A DNA stretch of 64,000 bases, from NCBI GenBank assembly GCA_905220665.1, contig CAJNAR010000004.1, positions 62,001 to 126,000 on the forward strand. The letters run 5' to 3'. The DNA comes from Albugo candida. Lineage: Eukaryota; Oomycota; Peronosporomycetes; Albuginales; Albuginaceae. Shown here in pieces: positions 36,311 through 48,185 of this stretch. The first letter of the stretch is position 1. Each line of letters starts with the position of its first letter. Both the position numbers and the translations under genes were made by a program. The notes beneath the pieces were generated by a model. It was not told the origin of the DNA, searched no databases, and saw nothing but the letters and a program-made list of their open reading frames with translations.

Positions 36311-36607
36311 TTCTGTAGCGCTTTGAGATGCTTTTAGCGTCGATACTAGTCCCACAGTTTCTTCAGTGTTGCGGTCTTGTGGCACGGAGATATTCGAAAC
36401 GGATGCAAAATCTGACGTGAATTTCTCACATGGTCGCTTTTAGGTGAGGAATGTTGCATTGAGGCGTTCAGTCGATCTTTACGTCGATTTTTTCGAGCCA
36501 TACTGCGCAATATCGCGAAGAATGCAAAATTGCGAAGGAATTAGGAATCTCCGAGTCGCATGTGGTGTACCAGAGAACACTAGTATAGTATAACAAGGAT
36601 CCTTGCA
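36311..36607. promoter_or_regulatory. Divergent promoter region between the ASH giant and CSN5
   Basis: This 297-bp stretch separates two divergent starts. On the minus strand an ATG near 36500 opens MARKNR and is followed by a GTAAAG donor. This may be the true first exon of the giant gene, but the phase does not join cleanly to the next frame, so I leave it unassigned. Confidence 0.4.
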
Positions 36608-37785
36608 ATGAAAGCTGCAAACAAAGCAGTGAAAAGCATCTCCGATGATTCCGCGAAATCCGCTCCGATATCGACGAATGATATTCCGTATGGATTCGAC
36701 GAGCAAGTTTTACAGGAAGTGAGGAATAATCGCGTGTGGATGCAAGATCCCAAATACTTTAAATCGGTTATAGTGTCGCCTTCTGCAACGATGAAAATGC
36801 TCAATCATGCTCATTCTGGTGTGGAAAAAGGGATCAAAGCGGGCGGAAAACCAGTAGAAGTGATGGGACTTATACTCGGGAGACCTTCTCTTGGCAAAGA
36901 ACGTGATGGAACCGATCTTCGAACGCTTATAGTATCCGATTGCTTTCCGCTTCCGATCGAAGGCGCGGAAACAAGAGTGTTGGCAGATGACGCCGAAGTT
37001 ATCAACTACATGATATCTCTTGGTGAAGCTATCGAGCAAACCAGGAAGGAGAAGTTTATGGGATGGTATCATAGCCATCCATTCGACGTGGAGATTCACA
37101 GTCATTGCTTCCTGTCCAGCACGGATGTGAGCACCCAGTTACAATGGCAGCGGTCTGAAGATCCTCACGGGAATCCCTGGTTGGCAATTGTCATTGATCC
37201 TCTTCGTTCGCTTGCTAAAAAGAGACCGGAAATGGGAGCTTTTCGAGTATATCCACCAGAGTATTTGGCACCGATTAATGAAACACCCGATGGAAGTATT
37301 GTCAATGATGATTCGAGTAGGATTGAGCGTTGGGGAAGTTGCTGGAATCGGTACGATGCACTTCTTTTGACTTGATAATCTTTTGTTGAAGTGATTGAAC
37401 CTGTAGCTATTATACGCTGGAAATTGATCATTTTATCAGCGCACTTGGGTCGCAAATCGTACAAGTATTGACAGAAGAAGTGCTTTGGATGCGCACGCTG
37501 AGTACAAATCCAATGCAGGAAAATGAAAATAGAGACCGATATTCAGAACGAATTCAGATGCTTGCAAATAAGCTCGATGGATGTCCATTGCAATTAAATA
37601 CTCAAAAACGATCATCCCGAATCAAAGAAACGTTTCTTCCGGAAAAACAGACAGCGTCATCAGGAACTTCAGAAGAGTCGGCGCTAGAAAAGATCAATCA
37701 AGCAGCAAAAGATTTGTCACTGGAGATCAGCCACGCACAAATGTTGCAGCTTACCAAAAAATATCTCTTTGATAGTGAATTGTGA
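36608..37785 (+). CDS. CSN5: COP9 signalosome subunit 5 (JAMM deneddylase)
   Basis: CSN5 is the zinc metalloprotease of the COP9 signalosome that removes NEDD8 from cullins. Two exons (36608-37350, 37407-37785) give 373 residues. The MPN domain shows the JAMM Glu in VEVMGLILGR, then FMGWYHSHPF with the two zinc-binding His, and the Ser/Asp in CFLSSTDVSTQ. It continues with WLAIVIDPLRSLAKKRPEMGAFRVYPPEY. The 56-nt intron joins the second exon in frame at RYYTLEIDHFISALGSQIV, matching the CSN5-specific RYYSLDVTYFKSSLD region. The segment between HSHP and the SSTD triad is HSHPFDVEIHSHCFLSSTD, about five residues longer than the plant/animal HSHPGYGCWLSGID. All zinc ligands are present, so it should be active. 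Confidence 0.92.
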
Positions 37786-37808
37786 ACTGTAAATTGTATT
37801 CGACACCA

Positions 37809-39476
37809 TCACAGCCGCTTGCGAGCATTTCTTTTTTCACCCATTGTGAATAATTCATCTGCTATTCGCTCTTGCTGTTCCAAGGCCTCTAAATCGTGCT
37901 GTTCGGTTTGCATTTGTAGAGTCTGTTGCGGTGATATAGCAACGAATGTTTGGACCGGGAACAAAGAGTGCTTTGAGTGTGCGTCAAAAGAATTCCCTTT
38001 CTTGAACCGCTTGTAATTGACAGCATTCATGCCGACAGGTTTCAATGCAATCGTTTGCTCTCGGACCAGCTTGTTGAATGTGACATTAGGTTGTAATTGC
38101 TGAATTCCATCAAAGGAAGTTTTCTGTGCTAGGGATGTTCTTTTCTTCTGAGTCCATTCACCAGCTCCTGTGGGAGACGTATCTATTGCATAGATCGTAA
38201 GCTGCAGCTTCCTTACAGATCATTTCATATCTCTGGACCTTGAAGATCCCCATTTCCATTCAATATATTGACTGGATTTAGCGTTGAATTCTCAGCCATG
38301 TCGGTCAAACGCTTACCCTCCAGTCCAGTCTAGATTGTGACGATATCAAAGTTGCAAACGACGAAGCACTTTAGTGTGAAAAAAAATCCTTACCTGGGTC
38401 TTTGGACTTGCAGTATCATTGATGGGTTCAGAATTTGGATCAGACGATTGCTCAATCCTCAATTCTCTAGGAGAACCGCCAAATCCTTTGTCTCCGACTC
38501 CATTCGACGGTGGTGAGGTAAAAATGACCTTTTCCGCAAGCTCTTGTTCCGTTGTAAATTGCATGTTGGCAGTAGAGAGTAAATGAAATCTACGCTTGAG
38601 AGCCTCTTTGGCATCGCTTGTCATACTATGAGTCGAAGAGGAGGAGCTGACAATCAAGGCATTCCTTGAGTTTGATTCGACTTTGTTTTTCTTTACCAGA
38701 ATTTCATCATATTCAGCATTAATTTTTTCATAAGCCGCGATCTCTACGCCTCCCATTTCACGTATCATTCCTTCCATCGAACAAGGAACTAAAAATGTGA
38801 CCATAAAATTTTGAAATAAATGCTTTCGCTTCGGATTCGGAAGATACTTGGACATTGCAATAGCATTTTGATCATCAATCGGTGTGAAATCTTCGCACTT
38901 TGGCAATGGAACAGCCAAATTGGATCGGTTCATGACTGCATCAAGCCACGCAGGTGTGACTATAAATTGATTGTAGACAAGAGCCCACAGTATTTTTTCC
39001 GTTGCAACAATTCCACCACTTTCCGTGATACAGTGTGTAGCATCTCGAGACCTGGATCGCAATGAATGCATTCCAAGCTTTTTACAAGCTTCTTCAACCT
39101 TTTTTCGCTTCTCTTCACGGAGACGAGAGCTTACCAAATTAAAGGCGCAGGATCTCACGGAGATAATTGTTTTCTTGGCTCCAAAGGTGATATGATCACC
39201 TTCTTTCAGCGGCTTTTTAGAATTGCATTTCTGATCATTTATGAATGAACCGAAACGAGACTTCTGATCAACGAATTCTAGCGAAGGGTGAGAATTAATG
39301 TCTTCTATTTCACTTTGTGAAAGTTGACCAACTAGCAAAGTCGCGTGGTTTCTTGAAATGGATGCGTCGAAAGGTAAATTTATATCACAACTTTTACGTC
39401 CAATAGTCCATTCCCCAGCAGTGAGATAAAATGTTTGTGCAACACTTTGCGTTGTAGAGACATCTAGTACCCACAT
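37809..39476 (-). CDS. NBS1: NBS1/nibrin, MRN complex subunit
   Basis: NBS1 tethers MRE11-RAD50 to the nucleus and recruits ATM at double-strand breaks. Three exons (39476-38394, 38329-38239, 38182-37809) give 515 residues. An N-terminal FHA domain (WTIGRKSCDINLPFDASISRNHA, split as WTIGRKSCDIN and SISRNHA, then SRFGSFIND) is followed by a BRCT region (CAFNLVSSRL, THCITESGGIVATEKILWAL, IVTPAWLDAVM). The tail carries both hallmark peptides. NYKRFKKGNSF is the MRE11-binding motif, like FKKFKK in animals. EQQERIADELF plus a basic end is the ATM-binding motif, like the DDLF peptide of human NBS1. The middle is polar and low in conservation, as usual. It is convergent with CSN5, 23 bp between stops. 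Recovering both C-terminal motifs through two introns makes this assignment strong. Confidence 0.9.
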
Positions 39477-40904
39477 ATATGGATAACCTGTTTCTATCGA
39501 CGTTTATCTAATAGCGTATATGATGCGAAGGTCCCCCGCTGCGCATAATTTATACCGTTATCTGTATGGCGACACAGTATCGCCACTTGCACACTAATGT
39601 GTTCAGTCAGAGCAAATATATGTCACTCAGTGCATATCGATAATGAAAACGGGCGATTGCTGCAATAAAAGCGGTAGTGGAGAAAAGATTATGTGTGCAG
39701 GTAATATCATAAGCAGTAAGGCCTATTCGAAAAGTATCAAAGTCGACTGTGTGAAATGCCCTACTGAGCCACAGCTAAAGACTTGTACGGTAAACCATAT
39801 ACATCTTCCGCTTGCCTGACATGTTTTAATCGTTCGAGCTTTGGATATTTCGCTTTCTTGCTGGGTGAAACGATTCATTCGAGCGGTGTCTTCGAGTTGT
39901 CACCACATCAAGCTTCCTATTCTATACCCGAGCTACCAATACATTCGTTTCCTTCATTTGAAAGTCTCGCTGGCTATCCCTCGGTATCTATCTGTCCTTT
40001 GGTATAAGCTTTAGCGTTAAAAGGAAGTGTCGACGAATATCCGACAGTCTTATTTCGAGAGAGCTAAATGTGTGCATGTTCGTACTTTCACATTATTTTT
40101 CTTTAGCATTATTTCTTGTTTTTTCCCACTCAAAGTCGAGTTCCATAACATTTTGGATGACCAGCTCGTCCTAACTTCCCTCAATAATGCAGTCGGTGCA
40201 GGCCGTTGCTTATCATTGCGGCGGATAATCACAGCTCGACCCGATAAATATATATAGTTGGTCACGAATGTCGGGGTTACGTAGGCTTCACCAATATCAA
40301 GCAACGGTAAACAATCTCTCGAGTCTAATATATCGTACTAGTCCATCAAGATCAGCATATTTGGGAGCATGACCTTCTGCTTGGGTGATGAGTGCGATCA
40401 ACGATTTTCTACATCCGCACCACGTATCGAAATGTGGAGTAAAAATGACTTTTCCCCAGGGTTCGTCAAGAAGCAATATTTGAGATTTAACGATACCACG
40501 AATTTCTTTGAAGTCAATCCATACCCGTTCATGGTCCTCATCATCAGTAGGATCATAGCAAACATTAGGATACCTACCACCATTGCTGGTTATCTACGTA
40601 CCACATCCTCGTGGAGCTGCGTAGGCTCCCCAAATTCGGCTACTCTAATTTTTTACGTTCCGCTTTATCCATTTCAAACAGCAAGTGGGCTGATATCCTT
40701 ATCTGTACTCGTCGACATTCCTCAAATTCTCGCGATTGCGTGTAAAGGATATCATGTTAAGCGACAACAAGCCATCGGAGCCGAACGAAATGCACTGATA
40801 CCGTACAATGTCTATCAAAGATAGGTTGGTGAATGCTCTCAACAAAAGCAGTAACCAAGGGCTCCGCAGGAATATTGTGAATAATATCCCGGCACTTCGC
40901 TATC
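39477..40904. other. Gene-poor intergenic stretch
   Basis: About 1.4 kb lies between the NBS1 start and the separase stop. A 151-codon plus-strand ORF at 40369-40824 has no recognisable motif and no splice context, and I do not accept it as a gene. It is the longest unexplained ORF here. No tRNA, terminal repeat or microsatellite is visible. Confidence 0.4.
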
Positions 40905-43900
40905 TCAGAGGGGACGAGCGACACGTAATGGGAGTCCATAGCAAACTGCCGCAAGACCATTGAGATGCTGTAGCTTACACACGCATCTTGATCGCTCGAG
41001 AACGCTTGAAAGGGATTCTGCCGGTTTCTTAAGTAACCATTCTGCAATTAAAGCCAGACTAAGCTTGTCAACATCTTTATCAGTCACATCCCAAAGCATT
41101 GCAAGAACGCACGGGCTTCCAACACGAAGATAAGAAATGACAGCTCCATCAGGTCCAAAAATACCCTCCTGTTTGACTTTTCCACTGCTGCATCCAAAAA
41201 GTAGAATCGCGCACGCGACTCGTTTCAACTTCAAAATTCGTTCACTATGATAATACTTTTCTCCAGCTCCATGACCGCAATAAACAAGAAGCTCATGTTG
41301 CAGTAACATCGATCTACAAATTCAGTCAGATTTGCACACGACTGCCCTACAAGCACATCCGTACCTCCATTGCTTCTCCGTGGGCGCCTGTCGTATCAAA
41401 CCATCCCAGTATTCGATGTCTTTCATTATTGAGCCGATGTGAGATTCGGTTTGCAGCAAATCGCCTCCCGGGTTTAAAATATATCCGACTTTTGCACTAT
41501 TGATTGCTGCATAATCGATGCTACTCATATCGTGAAGCTCCATGCTACTTAACGTCAAATCAAGCGAAGGCATTCTTGATACGCTTCCAAACTTTCGAAA
41601 AGCACTCAGACCTTCCCACGGGAAGTTGGTGAGATGGCTATCCAAGATCAAAATTAGAGATGTGTTGGGGGAGATTCCTGTATCATTCTTTGCTGACAGT
41701 CTTCGTTTCTTCTTCGCTCTTTGACTTTTGCTCATAGCATTCATCATCTCTGTGTCACGTGCTCGAGAAAGTCGATCAATCAAATCACTTTTTACCCCGC
41801 TGCATTCGATCCCGAGTCGTCTTGACAGTGAGCGGAGCTCTGTCACTTTCATTTTTCTCAATTGGTCATTTCTCGGAATGGGAATTCGATCAACACGATC
41901 AAAAAGCTCTAATATTGGTATCGCTTGATCATTCTGCTGATTTACGGTTTCCATTTGTATGAATTGCGTAATGTCACATTTCTGCTGCATTGATAAAGTA
42001 ATCTCTTCCTCGTGCGAAATATGTTCCAATGCTTTCAGTATGAATTCTTCTCGAGTATTCGATGCAGACATCAACGCTGACAGCAGTAGCTGCGTACGCT
42101 GCTTGGGCAGTCTCGTGTTTGTGTTATTCGACAGGAATAACGACCAGCATTTTTGTGTACTTGGATGCAGCTCGTGGAAACTATCTAATTCAAGAAGAAA
42201 GTTCCAAAAGCTTAAATCACTCTGCATCATGAGCTTTAGTCATTGATGTCACATAGACGCAACACCATTACCTCCATCATTCTCAAGGTGTTAGCCAGAC
42301 GGATGTCAAGATCCTGTCTCACTTTCCACCAATTTTGTTTCTGCTGTTTCGTCCAGGTATCACTCTCCTCTCGTGAGTGGCCTTGGATGGAGGCTCTATA
42401 GAAAATCTGATTGAGATGAACGCATCAAAACAAATCAAACGCTAGTACGTACCTCGACTCTTCCGTTATTTCTTGCAGATTTCTCAATCGCTCACGCCAG
42501 CAGATATTTGTGGTCCTATAACACGTAGGAATGCCATCTTTCTAGAGTAGAGGTTTAGCCGAGTAATCAATAAAGAACGTAAGCTCATCTGATACCGTCA
42601 AACGTGTGATAATAAGATTGTCGTTGTAATCAACGGTCATGGAGATAATAAGCCAGGAAGATGGGAGATGTGCTAGCCGAAGTTTTGTGAATTGCACATA
42701 GTCATGCACTGTCTTGAATGGACGTTGACTCCATTCTTCTCGATCCGCCACACTTTTATTCCTTAGATCTGTAACATCACGAGCTTTGACAAATGTGTGT
42801 GTTCTGCTTATGCTCGAGCCGCAAACTTTGTTGTCTGAAAAGATTCGACACGCATCTAATTCACAATTCTTCACCAAAGTAGTACCAGCGACATTAGCGA
42901 AAAAATATCCCGCTGACCATGCAAGTGAGTCTGCTTCACATTTCAGACTCTGTGTCACGGATTGCTTGAATTCATACGCGATTCCAAGATGAAGGAATAC
43001 TTCGCGTGCGAGGAAACAGACTCCACAGGAGACACCAATAGTAAACGTATTCTCGAGAAGGGCGATGGTTTCGTCCAGTGTCAGTAAAGGTTCCCAACGA
43101 GCTGATTGCCATAAATGCAAATTGGCTCTTGCCAACTCGCAGCTTCCTCTAACGATGTCAACCGTGTCGTCACATTGTCGAATGGATGTCCTTAATTGCT
43201 TCATACTGCTTAAAAGCTGTTGCAAAATATGCTCACCATCTGCTTCTTCAGCTTTGTGCAAGTTGACCATACAGATCGTAAGTTTTCGCAGACAGCGCAC
43301 ACTTACTCTGTGTAATCTAACATCCTTATCAGCGCTTTTGACATTATCCAAAAGCCGTAAGATTTTGTTCAGATTTGTTCGTGCGTTTCGATGATCACCT
43401 TGAACGAGGTTCAAGTCGCATTCCACTAGTTTCTCGCTAATGTAGTGGTACAGTTGATCCTCTGATTGCGAACTTGTCAACTGCGATAGCTGTTGTGACG
43501 CAGACTGCGCGGAGAGCATTCGGTCCCAGCTTATATGAAGTTTAGCATACTTGTACAGGACTTGACGTTGCAGCCATCGTGGCTTGAGACCTCCCACCAG
43601 CTCTATCGCGCCCGTAAGATACTGTCGCGCTCTGTCAACACATACAAATCAATTCATGTTCGAATGAAAAAGCGTCAGAATACCATACCTTTTCGGCTGA
43701 CACAGAGCGCTATACAAAGACGCTAATCGACACATACTCTTTGTCGTGATCACAAGCAAGTCCCAGTGCATTGTCTCAATCGCTTGAAAGTATATCAAAG
43801 ATCCTTGTTTCGTGGATTCCAAAAGTTCTCCACGCATCTTCAAAGTCTGTATACCACAATGAGATGCAGCAGATCGCTCGAGTAATGTCTCCTTTAGCGA

Positions 43901-46900
43901 ATTGGCATGCAACTTCACGGAACACTCAGTGTAGCCGAACTTTTTTGCAAGCTTACTGCACAATATGAATGATATTTTCATTTCATCGACCGCGCAATGT
44001 GCATGTCCTCGACAGATCTGATAACTGCAGTAGATATGTCGGAGCAATACTTCGCGCATCGATATAGCTTTTCGCGCTTCCAATGTTCGAGAGAGCACTG
44101 GCGTATCACTTTTGATGGCTGTCAGTTGCTTAGCTGTCTCTGCTAATGACACACAAAGCGCTCCAAAATTTCGAGTTTCGAGGTAGCGACCGCATTGTGT
44201 GATCCCATCGTCGATCGCAAAAAGATCAGTAATGAGGTTTTTCTTCAGCGCTTGATCGTGGTGGAAGTCTGAAAAGTGACGCAAAGTAATCAATTCCGTC
44301 GTATCGTGTCCATTTCCAGCGTTAAAGAGAAGGAATGCGGTCTGACAACTGCTCAACCACTTCATAGCTTCGTCAGATGTCAAGTGTGCATGCTCAATTG
44401 CTGTGTTCCAAATCGTACAAATCGCATTTCTGTATTTCGACTCCGTTCCAATAAAGAAAACCGCTTTTGAGATCGCTTCAATACCGTGCAAGAGGCATTC
44501 CTTCATGAAGCACGCAAAGTAGCCATCTTCTTTGCTGCTTGGTATTTTTGAGAAGCCAGATAAGTATAAATCTATACTAGCTGCAATATCTCGCTCAGCA
44601 CTTTGCTCTGTTATCTGAGTATCGTATTCCTTCGCAATATTTGACAATGCAGTGCCCGTATAAGAGCAAAACATCAATGTTTTTAGCGTCACTATACATT
44701 TCCAGGTCAGAGTACAGGCAAGACACAAATGCAAATATGCTGATTGTTGCTCGTTTTGTGTACCAATCTCCTTGGACTTTTTCAAAGAGATGAGCAACCT
44801 GCTGGCGCTTTTGTGAGTACAGACACAGCTTTCAATCACCTTTTCAACTGATTTTGTGGAGGCATAGTAAAGTCCACAAATTGTAATCAGCTCAATTCTG
44901 ATAGATAAGAGCTCCCCAATCTTATCCTTCAGCTTGAAACACATCCGATCTCTTTCGATTTCCATCAAGCCGCGATTCCATATCGCTTTCAATACATCCG
45001 TACAAGCTCGTAAGATAATGCCTTGACCATTTAACTGTTCTTCCTTCGATTGTCTCAAAGAGTTGACGATATCGGAATGCGTACGGCAAAGTGCCTGAAT
45101 GAAACAGGGCACGATACTTTGTTTGGTTGAGGAAGACGAGCCGCTCAGACATACATCATTGATATACTTTTGGAGTGATGCTGTTGCTTCTGTCTCATTT
45201 CCACTTTCGATATTTCCAGAAATGATCGTGAGAGTAGACTTGAGATACTGAGAAACGTTCGCCATATAAGAGCTGCCATCATTTGCCATTGGCGTACCGT
45301 ACCGAAGAGCTTCGCGCAGAACTGCGACCGCATCGACAGGATGTCGACAGCTACTGAGTAGCCCTGCGACTACATCGAGCTTTAAAGCCTCAAATTCATT
45401 TTCATTCGATGATGATACTTTTTTCATGTTAGCATCGACAAAGCTTTTGCCCAATGTGTAGAAAAGTGAGAGTAATGAAGCGCATCGTTGTTTTTGATTT
45501 GTTTTCAGCAGATCCAACGCCGTTCCATACGAGTCTTTAATCATTTGTTTGACTTGGCATAGAATACCTGCAGAACAATTCCTCATAGTACAATCGGTAA
45601 AAGCTGCACCAATTTCTATTGCACTGTTGCGCAAAGTCTCATAGAACACCTCAAGCCCATTCGGAATACGTTTCAGAATTATCGATACTGCAAATCTGAA
45701 TAATTGGACTTGCAGTAGAGCCAATTGGCCACATAATGTCTCGTGCTTGTTTCCTTCAGCGCCATCCAAAGTTTTGGCAGATAATTTTGCAATTGCGTCA
45801 ATCCAATAAAGAAGACTAGAGTCACAGAGGTTATCTTAATAAGTGGTAAAGGAGCAGATATGCATGTTGGCGTACCCTTTACAAATCGCTACTCGATGTT
45901 CTTTTTGAATAAACCCATTACTGCTTACTGATACATTGTAAAGCTTCACCCCGGATTTTCGAACGGCCTGAAGAAGAAACGATTCCGCTGCTTTTGATTG
46001 TGTGAGTATATAAAGTGTATCTGCTACTTCAATTGCTGGATAACGAAAGCAATCGAGACAGGTTGCAAGTTTCTCGGGGTCTCTTATAGCCTGTGCAGGA
46101 TTCAGTGGTTGTTCATCAAAAGCACCATCCAAAATAGCGCCAGTAATTTCGACTTTGTGCTTGCTGTCTGGGCGAACATGTAGGTCCACAAAAAAGTCGA
46201 ATGTAGATGCCGCCAGCATCCACTGAATACACACATTGAAAGCTTGAGACATGCTGGGTGAACGTTTGACCGAATTCAGTCTTCGCATATAATTGAGCAC
46301 AATGATTGCATCCAGCGGTCTATTGTTGTTGACGCACATATAGTACATGTGTTGTAGTAGCTGCATTAGGTCTAAATTGCCCACGCCAATCTAGAATTAT
46401 ATTCTTATAAAGAGATACACAGCCAATGCTGCAGAAGTCGTACTTGATTAAGAGATCGTTCACTCGAGATCACATTGATTGCCTCTCTGTAGAAAGTGAT
46501 GATTTCATCTCCAGAAGCTTTTGAATCATTCTTGTTTGCTTGAGAAGCCTGTCGCTCATACTGCAACCCGACTCGATAGATCTATAATGAAACTTCAGCA
46601 ATACATCGAATACATCTCACTCTTACCTGCTGAATCACGTAGGATTCGGAATACGCCCCGCAGGATATCATAAACAATAACGCCACAAGTCTTATTTCGA
46701 GTGTCGTTTTCAAAGCGTTCATTTTGGCCGCACAATTCCATAGAGATCGAAACACTCGATTTTTGAAAGATTTGACAACTTTCACATCGGAGCCTGGAAT
46801 ATGTGCCATATGCGTAATCCACGACAAAAAATCCATTTCTGCAACTTTTTTCGCTTGCTATTCGATCATGTAAGCATACAATGAGGCACGACTGGACCTT

Positions 46901-47739
46901 GTCGTACCTTTGATAGACCAGAAAAGATGAGGACATTAATGATCAAACTCAAATAGCTAAGCACCAGCTGAGAATAAGAAAAAGTATGCACATTTGGTCG
47001 TGGCTGAGGAGACAATTCCACCGTCGCAAAAGTAGAAATGGAAAAAGTAGAGTCGAAGAGCAAGGTTTTTGGACTGTCCTGTCCCAGCCTATTCTGAATG
47101 GTTTCTGGAAAGATATTTTGCAAAGGCTGGCTTGCTTCAGCATGCCATAGCCATAGCCTGATGTGTAACACGTATAGCAGTCGTGTCAATGTGTTATTGC
47201 ACTGAAATAAAAATTGATCAGGTCATAATTTGTACGTTCGGGTAGATGGAAGAAACCTTTGCTCGTTCAAAGCACACTTTATTGACTTGATAAAGCATTT
47301 TTTCGATAATGAGATCTTTGAGGTTCAATTTGTCTTCACATTGAATCAGTAGAAATAGCCCAATGCAAACCGCACTAATCAACTGATTGAAATATTCGAT
47401 CGAATTGTCGTTCGCTAAGCTTTCGCCGTGCATTTGCAGAAGTTGTTGGGCGACTTTGGCACTAAAAACAGCATCTTGAACCATATTTTGAGTTTTTTCG
47501 GACGTGTGGTGTGAAACACGAAGTACATTGGGCATGTAGATATCCTCCAAGACGTGACAACATAGTTTATTCAGCTTGTACTTGACCAATTGCCTTGATT
47601 CCTTGCAATTTGGCCCTCTATTGAGTCGCTTTGCGTCTTTTATTTCAATATGAGGTCTCACTTGTGCTACAAACGCTTCAAATGCAAAAGTAATAGTCTC
47701 TTTGCTTTGGAATTGTTGGAGCAATTGTTGCTCTTCCAT
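40905..47739 (-). CDS. Separase (cohesin-cleaving cysteine protease) with SAP-like motif
   Basis: Separase cleaves the kleisin subunit of cohesin at anaphase onset. Eleven exons (about 47739-47236, 47201-46908, 46857-46627, 46581-46444, 46390-45876, 45815-43689, 43631-42596, 42541-42453, 42395-42272, 42233-41365, 41313-40905) sum to 2,111 codons with consistent phases. The long helical N-terminal part is poorly conserved, as in all separases. The protease region has WWKVRQDLDIRLANTL, LILDSHLTNFPWEGLSAF, the His motif in LLVYCGHGAGEKY, and the Cys motif in AILLFGCSSGKV. It continues with GSPCVLAMLWDVTDKDVDKL. An in-frame TAG near 42542 is removed by a 54-nt intron. Between the last helical part and the protease core sits a SAP-like motif (residues ~1811-1844). 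The active dyad is intact. I see no Fe-S or calcium-binding insert. Confidence 0.9.
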
Positions 47740-48185
47740 TCAGTCATAAATGGCGCCAATTGGCTTGAACAAACTTACAGCATCACATTTGTTAGGAGCG
47801 ACAAAATAAGCAGGATGAAGTCTTTAGGTTAGAAGAAAAAAGGTAGCACCGTCCATCCTAGATTGGGATGTAGAAATAAGAGACGAATGTAGCTTGACTC
47901 TAGTAGCATTGTCGCGCTCACGATTAAGAATTAATCGGCAGTTCATTTTACAGAGCAGAGAGGGACAAACGTGAAGAAGACGACAGCTCTATTTATAAAG
48001 AAGGTAGAAGAACAACTCCTACACAATTTAACTTTGTTGCATGACTCTAGGCATCACGCAGAAGAATTTCTTTCCTGCTTTGTTGCGATAATGTTCGATA
48101 CATTACGTGCGAATATCGAGCCAGATACTGACTCGCTTTGATTGGATAAATCTTTCTGTGGCTGAAATCGATTCTTCTGAAATCG
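47740..48185. promoter_or_regulatory. Divergent promoter region between separase and IleRS
   Basis: This 446-bp intergenic region separates two divergent ATGs. It must hold both promoters and leaders. No ORF, repeat or RNA gene is evident. Confidence 0.4.

Noticed and set aside
40369..40824. 151-codon plus-strand ORF in the NBS1-separase gap
   Set aside because: It has no recognisable motif, no biased composition and no homologous pattern. It is long only because the gap is long.
42541..42596. In-frame TAG inside separase
   Set aside because: It lies at the 3' end of a 54-nt intron (GTATCA...CTCTAG). Splicing restores the frame in phase 0 into KDGIPTCYRTTN.
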